Below the pieces are notes generated by a model, which was given only the letters and a program-made list of their open reading frames with translations, had not been told where the DNA came from and did no database searches. A stretch of 43,485 nucleotides of DNA, from positions 1-43,485 of IMG/VR virus record IMGVR_UViG_3300036861_000168. One strand, 5' to 3'. Position numbers and translations under genes: made by a program. Below, piece by piece: positions 32,433 to 38,788 of the stretch (position 1 is the first letter of the stretch; every line of letters starts with the position of its first letter). This DNA is from a virus.

Positions 32433-33073
32433 GATGTCTTCCTCCCCACCACCCCAAATCCAAGCGTCCACCCATGAAACCGCCCGGCATCCAGTGGGCG
32501 GCGCTTCGCATCCCAGCGGCTCGTCCAGCGCGTCAGGCGGCTCAGGACAGCCGCCCGGCGGTGCGGGTAGGTCTGGTCATAGACAATCTGGAGCAGGCAC
32601 GTCAGCGGGCCACCCAGGGCCTCCAGGCGGTCGATCTGCCACCCCGCCGCAGTCGCCAGCTCCCGGAGCCCCCACGCCGTCACCCGCCAGCGGTCGTAGT
32701 ACTTGGGATTGAGCCGCGGGGATTCCCCGTGGGGCCGCACGAACGGGAGCGTCACCACCAGCCGGCCGCTTGGCCTGGCCACCCGCGCGCACTCCCGGAG
32801 CCCCACCTCGAGATCGGGCAGGAAGTACAGCACGTCAGTGGCCTTCACGATGTCGAACGTCTCCGTGGGCCAGGGGATTGTCTCCGCGCTGCCGCGAAGC
32901 ACAAAGCGCCCAGGGCTCGGCTCTATGTCGAGGCCGTACCAGTCGCCAGCACCGGGATCCCATCGCCCGCGCTCATGAACGCACCCCACGTCCAGTCCGA
33001 GCTGCCCGGACGCGGTGAGGGGCCCCAGCGAGAGCAGGAAGGCGTCGGCGAGTTGCCGATACGGGCTCCTCAC
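32429..33073 (-). CDS. SAM-dependent methyltransferase, class I, 214 aa
   Basis: The GTG start (MRSPYRQLADAFLLSLGPL) forms GTGA with the previous stop; a longer upstream frame is spurious. Motif I is LGLDVGC (about 25-31), the SAM ribose-binding acidic end of strand 2 is WYGLDIEPSP, and further motifs are TFDIVKATDVLYFLPD and ARPSGRLVVTLPF, typical of the Methyltransf_11 class. A substrate such as a glycan, protein or small molecule cannot be read from the sequence. The C-terminus holds a Trp/Arg-rich extension (LSRLTRWTSRWDAKRRPL). It could act on host surface or phage DNA, but is unlike typical DNA methyltransferases. Confidence 0.8.
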   Translation of the reverse strand: MRSPYRQLADAFLLSLGPLTASGQLGLDVGCVHERGRWDPGAGDWYGLDIEPSPGRFVLRGSAETIPWPTETFDIVKATDVLYFLPDLEVGLRECARVARPSGRLVVTLPFVRPHGESPRLNPKYYDRWRVTAWGLRELATAAGWQIDRLEALGGPLTCLLQIVYDQTYPHRRAAVLSRLTRWTSRWDAKRRPLDAGRFHGWTLGFGVVGRKTS

Positions 33074-33339
33074 TTCGCGCCTTTCAGGATCTCGTACACG
33101 TGCCCCCGGCTGATCCCCAACTCGCGGGCCGCTTCGGTGACGTTGCCGGCGTTGTTCACGATGGCCTGCTGCACGGCCAGCACGCGGAACGCTTTCACCA
33201 GATCCTTGAGCGTCACGCCCGTGATCCCGCCCACATGTCCTGTCCACCCGCACGTGACGCTCCGCTGCCCGGCCTGCACAGGAGCCAAAGGCGGCAAGGC
33301 CAAGAGCCCGGCCAAGACCAAGGCGGCGAAGCGGAACAT
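33070..33339 (-). CDS. Fis-type HTH protein with N-terminal signal-like segment, 89 aa
   Basis: The C-terminal 45 residues (VQQAIVNNAGNVTEAAREL then GISRGHVYEILKGAK) are a Fis-type HTH. The N-terminal 25 residues (MFRFAALVLAGLLALPPLAP) look like a secretion signal with an Ala-x-Ala-like end, an odd combination. No ribosome binding site precedes the ATG, so the true start could be an internal GTG (about residues 34 or 42), giving a plain DNA-binding protein. Overlaps the methyltransferase start as GTGA. Confidence 0.6.
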   Translation of the reverse strand: MFRFAALVLAGLLALPPLAPVQAGQRSVTCGWTGHVGGITGVTLKDLVKAFRVLAVQQAIVNNAGNVTEAARELGISRGHVYEILKGAK

Positions 33340-33369
33340 CCGGATGCGATGGAAGAGGCCGCGGGCACC

Positions 33370-33516
33370 TTAGGCCCCAGCGGCGGCGAGTTGGCGGTCG
33401 GGCGACCTCATATCGGGAAATTTTCCTTGTCGGACAGTTCTACCCGGCAACCCTAAAGGGAAAGAACTTGGCCGGGTAAGGGAAGACCAGACCACTTCAT
33501 GTATGGTCTGGCTCAT
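33370..33516 (-). CDS. Doubtful small gene, 48 aa
   Basis: Frame starting MSQTIHEVVWSSLTRPSSFP, close behind the helicase stop. Its start lies in AGGAAGATG, with the ribosome binding site too near. Proline-rich and basic with no known family. Its first codons overlap the inverted repeat at 33487-33511. Confidence 0.3.
   Translation of the reverse strand: MSQTIHEVVWSSLTRPSSFPLGLPGRTVRQGKFPDMRSPDRQLAAAGA
33487..33511 (-). terminator. Inverted repeat after the helicase gene
   Basis: CCAGACCA/TGGTCTGG, perfect 8-bp stem with a 9-base loop, ten bases past the helicase stop. Only TCTTCCCTT follows on the minus strand, so it is a weak terminator at most; it could also be a protein binding site in a control region. 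Confidence 0.4.
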
Positions 33517-33520
33517 CTTC

Positions 33521-34786
33521 CTAGGGTTGCCGACTATCGTCCGCCTTATCTTGCCGAGTAGCAAGTACGCGCATCCACGTCGTTTTCTCGCCTTTCCCCG
33601 TTCCTCCTTGTCGGACTCGCCGGGTAAGGCCGTCCTCCGCCATCTTCCGCAAAGCCCGTCCAACCGTCTCTTCATCGATTTGGAGCTTGGCCGACAAGGA
33701 TTCGACCGTCATGGCGTCATCCGGGTTCGTTGGGAGCTCCTGCAGGAGTCGCGCCTTCACGCCGCCGGCCGTGACGGCCGGAGCAGATTGCTGCCACGCC
33801 ATCCCGTCATCCGTGACAGCCAGGGTCAGACCGATCGGAGCGGGCTTGCGGTGGAGCAGGTTATTCTTGTCCACCCTGAGAGTCACGGCGAGCCCATCCG
33901 GTACCGCCTCATTTCGCCGCATCTCGACGTTGGCCCGCGGGAGGTTCCGCACGTACACCGAGCCGTAGGCTTTCCGGGCCGTCCCGTTCTGGGCGGCGTC
34001 GGCCTTCGAGACATGGGCGAGGACGAGCCGGGTACAGGTGGGGCCGAGCTGGCGGAGGGTCATCAAGGCCGAGATGGCGGCGAGGGCGCTCTCAGGCTCC
34101 CCGGCGCAGGCAGCTCCCAGAGAGTCGAGGATCACCAGATCGGCCTTGGTCCTCTGCTGCTGGGCCCGGATGGTCGGCCCCAGCTCGGCCAAGGGGCGAG
34201 CGGCCTGCAGGTAGTGGAGCCCAGCCAGGTCGGGGATCTCGAGGGCGCGGGTCAGAAGGGCCAGCCGGTGCTCGTGCTCCTCGGCCGTGGATTCGTAGTC
34301 CACGTACAGCACGCTCGAGAAGCGGGCTACGGGCCAGGAGCCGGCGAAGGGGAGCCCAGCCAAGCCGCAGATGGCGAGGGAAAGCGCCAGGAGGCTTTTG
34401 CCTGAGTCGCCATCCCCATAGAGCACCGTGGTCTGGTTCGCGGGGATCCAGTCCGTCCAGAGCCATGGGATTGCGCCGAGGGCCTTGGGCTTGAGTTCCT
34501 GCCAGTCCGGGGGTCTGCGGTAGAGCGCCACGGCCTCCCGGCAGGCGCGATCGAAAAGAGGGGCCGTGTCCTTGTCGAGCCGCTTGGCGAACTTCCCGCG
34601 GCTCTCGGTGGAGATCAGGAGCACTTGGCCCCACGCCACCTCACCGGCCGCCTCAGTGGTAACGCTCACCTCCGACATGAGGCCCCAGCGCCCGTCCAGG
34701 AAGTGGCCGAAGATCACGGTCACGCGCTTCGGCCAGATCACGAAGATCTCGTCGCCGAACCGCTGGGTCACCGGGCCAGCGCTCAC
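33521..34786 (-). CDS. RecA-fold replicative ATPase/helicase, 421 aa
   Basis: Walker A LYGDGDSGKSLLALSLA (Gly124-Ser131), Walker B ADLVILDSLG (about 215-224), and RLVLAHVSKAD downstream place it with RepA/DnaB-like ATPases that unwind DNA. The first 115 residues are a separate N-terminal region (DKDTAPLFDRACREAVALY) and the last 80 residues form a winged-helix-like module (MTVESLSAKLQIDEETVGRA). It overlaps the primase gene as ATGA and likely acts with it at the fork. No DnaB-specific C-motif is identified, so the exact polarity is unknown. Confidence 0.75.
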   Translation of the reverse strand: MSAGPVTQRFGDEIFVIWPKRVTVIFGHFLDGRWGLMSEVSVTTEAAGEVAWGQVLLISTESRGKFAKRLDKDTAPLFDRACREAVALYRRPPDWQELKPKALGAIPWLWTDWIPANQTTVLYGDGDSGKSLLALSLAICGLAGLPFAGSWPVARFSSVLYVDYESTAEEHEHRLALLTRALEIPDLAGLHYLQAARPLAELGPTIRAQQQRTKADLVILDSLGAACAGEPESALAAISALMTLRQLGPTCTRLVLAHVSKADAAQNGTARKAYGSVYVRNLPRANVEMRRNEAVPDGLAVTLRVDKNNLLHRKPAPIGLTLAVTDDGMAWQQSAPAVTAGGVKARLLQELPTNPDDAMTVESLSAKLQIDEETVGRALRKMAEDGLTRRVRQGGTGKGEKTTWMRVLATRQDKADDSRQP

Positions 34787-35250
34787 TCGGTCATCACGTC
34801 AGCCCAGCGAGCCCAGGTCTCGCGTGTGGCGGCATGCTCAAGAAGATCCCAGACCGCATCACTCTCGCCCAGCTCGCTCGCGGTCTGCCGTGCCGCACCG
34901 ACTAGGCGCTCGCTCTCGCGGAGCCAGCCATTTAGTTCAAGCTGGGGAAGCGCCTCCATGAGCGCCGCCAGCCGACGCTCGTCGGCCTGCATGACTTCGC
35001 GCCAGCCCCGAGCGGCCTCGGACTCCTGGCGGGTAGGGGGCCGCCCATCCTCTTCGCCCACGAGCTCGGCGAACCGCTTGAGCCCGCCCTCCTCGCCACA
35101 CCCGAAGCAATGGAACACACCAGCGTCGAGGTCCACGGAGAGGGAGGGCGTCCGGTCCTCATGGAAGATGCAGCGGACGACACCACGGCGATGCTGACGG
35201 AGGGGGGCTAGATCAAGGTGGCGAGAGAAGAGGCCGTCGAGCCCTGCCAA
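34783..35250 (-). CDS. CHC2 zinc-finger primase fragment, 155 aa
   Basis: Residues 20-60 match the CHC2 zinc finger of DnaG-type primases (VVRCIFHEDRTPSLSVDLDA, then FHCFGCGEEGGLKRFAELV; C27, H30, C48, C51). The rest is helical (DERRLAALMEALPQLELNGW). There is no TOPRIM or polymerase active site, so this is only the DNA-template recognition part. The TTG start is preceded by GGGAG. It may team up with the helicase and with a host catalytic primase. Confidence 0.75.
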   Translation of the reverse strand: MAGLDGLFSRHLDLAPLRQHRRGVVRCIFHEDRTPSLSVDLDAGVFHCFGCGEEGGLKRFAELVGEEDGRPPTRQESEAARGWREVMQADERRLAALMEALPQLELNGWLRESERLVGAARQTASELGESDAVWDLLEHAATRETWARWADVMTE

Positions 35251-35255
35251 CCGTG

Positions 35256-35270
35256 CTCCCCTACCAGGGG
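35256..35270 (-). promoter_or_regulatory. Hairpin over the primase ribosome binding site
   Basis: The GGGGAG that serves the TTG start is one arm of a CCCCT/AGGGG hairpin with a 3-base loop. If it forms in mRNA it would hide the ribosome binding site and lower primase output. Confidence 0.35.
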
Positions 35271-35349
35271 TAAGAGGAAAAGCGCGGCGGGCCGCGCCCA
35301 GTGGTAGCTGGTCGCGCTCACGGGTGTGCGCCCACCACCCGCCGGCCCT

Positions 35350-35379
35350 TTTCTAGCACCCCTATAAGAAATCAGTCAA
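35350..35379 (-). promoter_or_regulatory. Leftward promoter candidate
   Basis: TTGACT (35379-35374) and TAGAAA (35355-35350) with 18 bases between. It would transcribe the primase, helicase and all later leftward genes. Its -35 overlaps the stop of the small HTH gene, so transcripts of the two interfere. Confidence 0.45.
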
Positions 35380-35570
35380 GCGAAAAGACCAGAGCAGCGG
35401 GGCGGGCGGTGGAGGCTTGGGCGCCGCACGATCCCGCGCTTCCACTGATCCACGAGCGCCGACGACACACCGATCCGGCTGGCCATCGGGAGAAAGCGCC
35501 CGCGATGGTAGCGAAGCGCGAGATCCCGGATCAGCTCTTGGAACGTTAATCCGCGGATGTTCTGGGCCAT
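35376..35570 (-). CDS. Small HTH regulator, 64 aa
   Basis: The start MAQNIRGLTFQELIRDLALR has a very strong ribosome binding site (AAAGGAG, seven bases before ATG). Residues 22-45 include HRGRFLPMASRIGVSSALVD and fit a Cro-like helix-turn-helix with QWKRGIVRR. It is divergent to the plus-strand HTH gene, forming a switch-like pair. It probably represses or activates the early or leftward promoters. Confidence 0.7.
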   Translation of the reverse strand: MAQNIRGLTFQELIRDLALRYHRGRFLPMASRIGVSSALVDQWKRGIVRRPSLHRPPRCSGLFA

Positions 35571-35582
35571 TCGCTCTCCTTT

Positions 35583-35608
35583 CTGCCAGTCCTGGCAGGA
35601 GTCTGCCA
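35583..35608. promoter_or_regulatory. Operator candidate with CTGCCA half-sites
   Basis: A perfect 16-bp palindrome CTGCCAGTCCTGGCAG (35583-35598) is followed by a third half-site CTGCCA (35603-35608). It lies upstream of the small minus-strand HTH gene and ahead of the plus-strand promoter. The same half-site recurs in the 36.1-kb operators. Confidence 0.55.
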
Positions 35609-35636
35609 CGACTAGGCCACCACGTCAAAATAAGTC

Positions 35637-35665
35637 TTGACATAGATTTCTAGTAGGCCTATAAG
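35637..35665 (+). promoter_or_regulatory. Near-consensus sigma-70 promoter
   Basis: TTGACA (35637-35642), 17 bases, TATAAG (35660-35665). Transcription would start about at 35671-35672, exactly at the ATG of the HTH gene, giving a leaderless mRNA. Confidence 0.75.
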
Positions 35666-35671
35666 GAATGC

Positions 35672-35878
35672 ATGGTGCCTGTCCGTCACCGCCCGGCCTA
35701 CCAGCTTCAGAAGCAGCTCCGCCAAGCTGGCGTCACCCAGCTCGACATCGCGGAGCGCGCCCGCGTCTCTGAATCGCTGGTGAGTCTCGTGATCCGCCGA
35801 CGGCGCGTGTCGGCCGGTGCGGCGAAACAGGCGGCGATCTGGGCGGCGATCGAGCAGGCATTGAACGGGCGCGACTGA
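35672..35878 (+). CDS. XRE/Cro-like HTH regulator, 68 aa
   Basis: Residues 20-45 (GVTQLDIAERARVSESLVS) fit a helix-turn-helix of the XRE/Cro class. It is likely the phage repressor or Cro-like regulator, read from a strong promoter as a leaderless mRNA (as phage lambda cI is from PRM). No ribosome binding site is present. The stop overlaps the next ATG (TGATG). Confidence 0.75.
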   Translation: MVPVRHRPAYQLQKQLRQAGVTQLDIAERARVSESLVSLVIRRRRVSAGAAKQAAIWAAIEQALNGRD

Positions 35879-36075
35879 TGGACCGTCGCCCGCCCGTGAA
35901 GATGGAGAGCCGGGATGAGCGCATCACCTTCCGCGTGGCGCAATCGCTCAAGGACACGCTCGCCGCTGCCGCACTCGAATACGGCGACGAGTTGGCCCGG
36001 TACTGCCGTGACTGCCTCGTCATGGGCCACACGATGCGCGAGAGCCAGAAGATGCTCAAGCGGACAGTTGGCTAA
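35878..36075 (+). CDS. Arc/ribbon-helix-helix-like protein, 65 aa
   Basis: Residues 13-45 (ERITFRVAQSLKDTLAAAAL, then EYGDELARYC) resemble a ribbon-helix-helix DNA-binding domain, though with Cys in the second helix. Co-translated with the HTH gene (TGATG). It is followed directly by paired palindromes, which may be its binding sites. Confidence 0.5.
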   Translation: MDRRPPVKMESRDERITFRVAQSLKDTLAAAALEYGDELARYCRDCLVMGHTMRESQKMLKRTVG

Positions 36076-36077
36076 CG

Positions 36078-36118
36078 TTGGCAGCCAATGACCGCCAGCG
36101 TGGCAGCCAATGTCTGCC
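36078..36118. promoter_or_regulatory. Tandem palindromic operator pair
   Basis: TTGGCAGCCAA (36078-36088) and TGGCAGCCA (36101-36109) are palindromes embedded in a 12-bp direct repeat TGGCAGCCAATG (36079-36090 and 36101-36112). Their starts are 22 bp apart, about two helical turns. A further CTGCCG follows. They lie between the Arc-like gene and the conserved phage gene. Confidence 0.6.
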
Positions 36119-36138
36119 GAGAAAGGACAAGCCCTAAT

Positions 36139-36813
36139 ATGTGGACCCGCTACAACATCCGCTGGGAGTTCCTTACAGACCTGTGTGGGAGCGTGCCTGC
36201 CGATCCTGCACTGGTGAAGAAGTGGCTGGAGGCACGCAAGCCGACGGTCAAGCCGCCGCAGGGGAAGTCCATTGACGACATCGCCGCTGAGGTGGCCGCG
36301 ACGACGTTCGCGCCCGAAGAGGAGATGGAGCACAGCTTCCTGACGTTCCAGCGGGTCAATGGCGGGCTCGCCAATCGAGCGGCTACCATCCGTGCCCACC
36401 TGAAGGATTGCGCGACCGTACTCTCCTCGCTCTACGTTGGCAGGGTGGAGAAGGAGCGCAGTTTCGCGGTCAAGGTGAAGAACGCGCTCTACTGGCCACC
36501 GGACTGCTACTGGGTACCGATCCTCAACCGCGATGGCCAGCCGGTGACCGAGCCCACAGGCACGCGAGATGTGCCGGTCCATGTCATGACTCGCCAAGGC
36601 CCGATCAACGCACTCAAGACCTTAGAGTACGTGAGCAACGCGGTGATGGAGTTCCCCCTGCTCATCCTCACGCCGCCGAGCGGGAAACCGGTCATCAGCG
36701 AGGCCGATCTGAAGACGCTGATGATGTACGGCGGCACGCACGGCTACGGCGGGGAGCGGTCGCTGGACGGTGGGCGGTACGTGTTCAGTATCGCCCAGGC
36801 TGGCGACGAATAG
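36139..36813 (+). CDS. Conserved phage protein of unknown function, 224 aa
   Basis: Start MWTRYNIRWEFLTDLCGSVP with AAAGGA eleven bases upstream; a GTG or ATG further up would overlap the operators. The layout (DPALVKKWLEARKP; SLYVGRVEKERSFAVKVKNA; VPVHVMTRQGPINALKTLEY; GYGGERSLDGGRYVFSI) resembles a family of early proteins seen in several GC-rich phages, of unknown role. No nuclease or ATPase motif is visible. It is followed by the repeat tract. Confidence 0.65.
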   Translation: MWTRYNIRWEFLTDLCGSVPADPALVKKWLEARKPTVKPPQGKSIDDIAAEVAATTFAPEEEMEHSFLTFQRVNGGLANRAATIRAHLKDCATVLSSLYVGRVEKERSFAVKVKNALYWPPDCYWVPILNRDGQPVTEPTGTRDVPVHVMTRQGPINALKTLEYVSNAVMEFPLLILTPPSGKPVISEADLKTLMMYGGTHGYGGERSLDGGRYVFSIAQAGDE

Positions 36814-37520
36814 CGTCACGACGGGTCGTGGTGGGCCGTGAAATGGCGGGCGATGACGGCGAGTGCTGTGGGGCGGCGAAGCGTGGAGGTGCGATCCGCA
36901 ATGGCGTCGAGGGTTGAGTTCGGGGGTCATGATTCGTGGCGAAATGACGCCGAGAACTGATTGGTTGTGCCCGGCAGAGGCGTGACGGCGAGATGCGTAG
37001 CGGGGTGACGCGAAGATGCGGCGTCGTGGTGAGAAGCCGAGAAGTGCCGCGAGTAGAGGTGCGGTGGTGCGATCTGATCCGGCGACGAGTTCTGTGGTGT
37101 CGCGGTGCGGATGGTTGAGCGAGGGCGTGTAGAGATAGGGCGTCGAGATTCGATACGTATCGTTGCGACATGAAATGAGACGGCGACGAGAAGTGAGGCG
37201 AGGCGAAGCGCGCGGTGACGGCGACGAGTACTGTCACGAGCCGGACAGACACGCCGACGAGATGCGGGACGAACCGGTTCGAAGCGCGGTGCGGTGACGA
37301 CGGGTAGCGCAGACGAGTAGCGACCTGAGCCGTTGTGGCGACGAGAGGCGTCGCGTGGCGAAGCTGAGGTGAAGGGGCGTGGGGCGAGCCGTTGAGGCGA
37401 CGAGAAGTGTCGTGGAGTGCGGAGCGGTGACGGTGAGGAGAAGCGTTGAGCCGTGACGCCGAGGGGCAGCTTGTTGTGCCTGCGAAGTGAAATGGGACGA
37501 CGACGCGAAAGGAGAACATC
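36814..37520 (+). repeat. Degenerate purine-rich repeat tract, gene-free
   Basis: About 700 bases with no plausible plus-strand gene. G/A-rich units recur imperfectly: GGCGACGAGAAGTG (37182 and 37397), GCGGTGACGGCGACGAG (37212), GAGCCGTTGAGGCGACGAG (37386) and GAGCCGTTGTGGCGACGAG (37328). Two 34-base units, at 37166 and 37483, differ at only about eight positions, and a related unit starts near 36838. The last copy leads into the ribosome binding site of the next gene. A long minus-strand frame across it is compositional. It may be an origin, an RNA regulator or decayed gene matter. Confidence 0.65.
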
Positions 37521-37784
37521 ATGGCTGATCTGAAGACCTTGCAGGGCATCGGAGCGGCGCGCGAGGAGCTCTACAACAAGCTGGCCGCTGGGGAGATCCC
37601 GGAGACGCGGGCCAACATCATGGAGCGCGTGCTGCGCGGCCAGGTCGCGCTGAAGGGCGAGCTGCCCATGCGCTTCGTCAAGCTCGTCGCAGGCTACAAG
37701 GGCGGCAAGCTGGAGGGCTACGTCGCCTCCACCGTCGGTGAGATCGCCGGCTTCATCGGCGAGGGCAAGGCGCTGACGGAGTGA
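37521..37784 (+). CDS. Small hypothetical protein, 87 aa
   Basis: ATG with AAAGGAG seven bases upstream. Starts MADLKTLQGIGAAREELYNK, mixed helix and Gly-rich (KLVAGYKGGKLEGYVASTVG). First gene after the repeat tract and of a tight chain. Unrecognised. Confidence 0.75.
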   Translation: MADLKTLQGIGAAREELYNKLAAGEIPETRANIMERVLRGQVALKGELPMRFVKLVAGYKGGKLEGYVASTVGEIAGFIGEGKALTE

Positions 37785-37787
37785 GCT

Positions 37788-38075
37788 ATGACCCCCTGGA
37801 ACCGGGACGCCACCGCGCAGGACCACTTGGCGGCGGCGAGGGAAGGCAGCGTGCTGGGGCGGTGGGCGAATAATTTACCTGCCGTCGAGGTGCCCGACTA
37901 CCCCGCATTCATCATCGCGTACACCGACGGCTCCGGCTACCTGCTGTCGGTGCATCCGGCGGAGGCGCGGACGTGCGACGCATGCCGCACCGCCCACTGT
38001 CTGCTCGTCGTCCGCGAGACTGGCACGCCCGGAGTCAGGACGATGACGTGCATGGCTTGCGACGAGGACGCGTGA
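37788..38075 (+). CDS. Small zinc-binding protein, 95 aa
   Basis: Contains a CDAC pair (RTCDACRTAHC) and a CMAC pair near the end, fitting a zinc ribbon. Begins MTPWNRDATAQDHLAAAREG. Unknown function; a DNA/RNA-binding or host-takeover role is possible. Confidence 0.7.
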   Translation: MTPWNRDATAQDHLAAAREGSVLGRWANNLPAVEVPDYPAFIIAYTDGSGYLLSVHPAEARTCDACRTAHCLLVVRETGTPGVRTMTCMACDEDA

Positions 38076-38362
38076 TGGCCGGCCTTGTGTGCGTCGGCTG
38101 CATGGTGTTTCTGAAGATCAAGCGCAATGGCGTCGCCGTCGAGGAGGGAATGCCGACGAAGGCGGCAGACGGGTCCGACACGTGGGGGCCGTACAAGCTC
38201 TGGATGGGCGATCTTTACGAGTGCCCGAAGTGCGGGACGCAGTTGCTCACAGGATTCGGGCGCGGGCCGCTCGCGGAGCACTACCAGCCGACCTACGCGA
38301 AAACCGTTGCTCAGTTCAATCCCATCGGTCGCGTGGATGCCTGTGAAGGTGCGCGTCCATGA
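38075..38362 (+). CDS. Small zinc-ribbon protein, 95 aa
   Basis: The start MAGLVCVGCMVFLKIKRNG overlaps the previous stop (TGATG). A CVGC pair and CPKC pair (YECPKCGTQLLTGFG) make a likely zinc ribbon. Function unknown. Confidence 0.7.
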   Translation: MAGLVCVGCMVFLKIKRNGVAVEEGMPTKAADGSDTWGPYKLWMGDLYECPKCGTQLLTGFGRGPLAEHYQPTYAKTVAQFNPIGRVDACEGARP

Positions 38363-38445
38363 TCCTCGCCAGCATCGCAGGCGTCGTGATCTTCCTTCTG
38401 GCCCTCATCTACGCCTGTCTGGCGATCGACGCGGGGCAGCGGTGA
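38359..38445 (+). CDS. Tiny membrane protein, 28 aa
   Basis: Encodes MILASIAGVVIFLLALIYAC then LAIDAGQR; a single transmembrane helix. It overlaps both neighbours (ATGA before, GTGA after), which supports it as a real gene. Function unknown; too small to classify. Confidence 0.55.
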   Translation: MILASIAGVVIFLLALIYACLAIDAGQR

Positions 38446-38546
38446 GAAACATCGCTGGGCATTTCATGTGGCTGATACGGTTCGTCGGCGCGTGGGGCCT
38501 ACTCGAGACTGGCTGGCGCACGCTCAGCGCTTGGTGCCCGAAATGA
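38442..38546 (+). CDS. Tiny protein with hydrophobic centre, 34 aa
   Basis: GTG start in the GTGA overlap and a stop overlapping the next ATG (ATGA). Sequence starts MRNIAGHFMWLIRFVGAWGL, an amphipathic or membrane-bound helix. Function unknown. Confidence 0.5.
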   Translation: MRNIAGHFMWLIRFVGAWGLLETGWRTLSAWCPK

Positions 38547-38788
38547 CGAGCGAGCAGGCCCTCGCCATCTTGGAGCGCGCCGAAGCCCGCCAACCCACGC
38601 TCCTCGGCCTTCTTACCCGCCGGATGCTCCGCGCCGAAGCGATGGAGAACCGGCTCCACCGGGAGCGGAACATTCTGCGGCAGGCGTTGACGAAGTTAAG
38701 GATGGGCGTGGAGCCGGAGATCATCAAGGCTGAGTTGATCGCGCACGGGTTTCGGTGGCTCAAGAGCACGAGGGAGAGGAGCAACTGA
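38543..38788 (+). CDS. Small helical protein, 81 aa
   Basis: The start MTSEQALAILERAEARQPTL overlaps the previous gene as ATGA; an upstream GTG would add 25 residues inside it. Helical and basic (MENRLHRERNILRQALTKLR). Function unknown. Confidence 0.65.
   Translation: MTSEQALAILERAEARQPTLLGLLTRRMLRAEAMENRLHRERNILRQALTKLRMGVEPEIIKAELIAHGFRWLKSTRERSN

Noticed and set aside
36785-37826. Long minus-strand open frames (254 and 299 codons) across the repeat tract
   Set aside because: Extremely Ser/Arg/His/Pro-rich, without ribosome binding sites, and opposite to flanking genes; they come from the base composition of the repeats.
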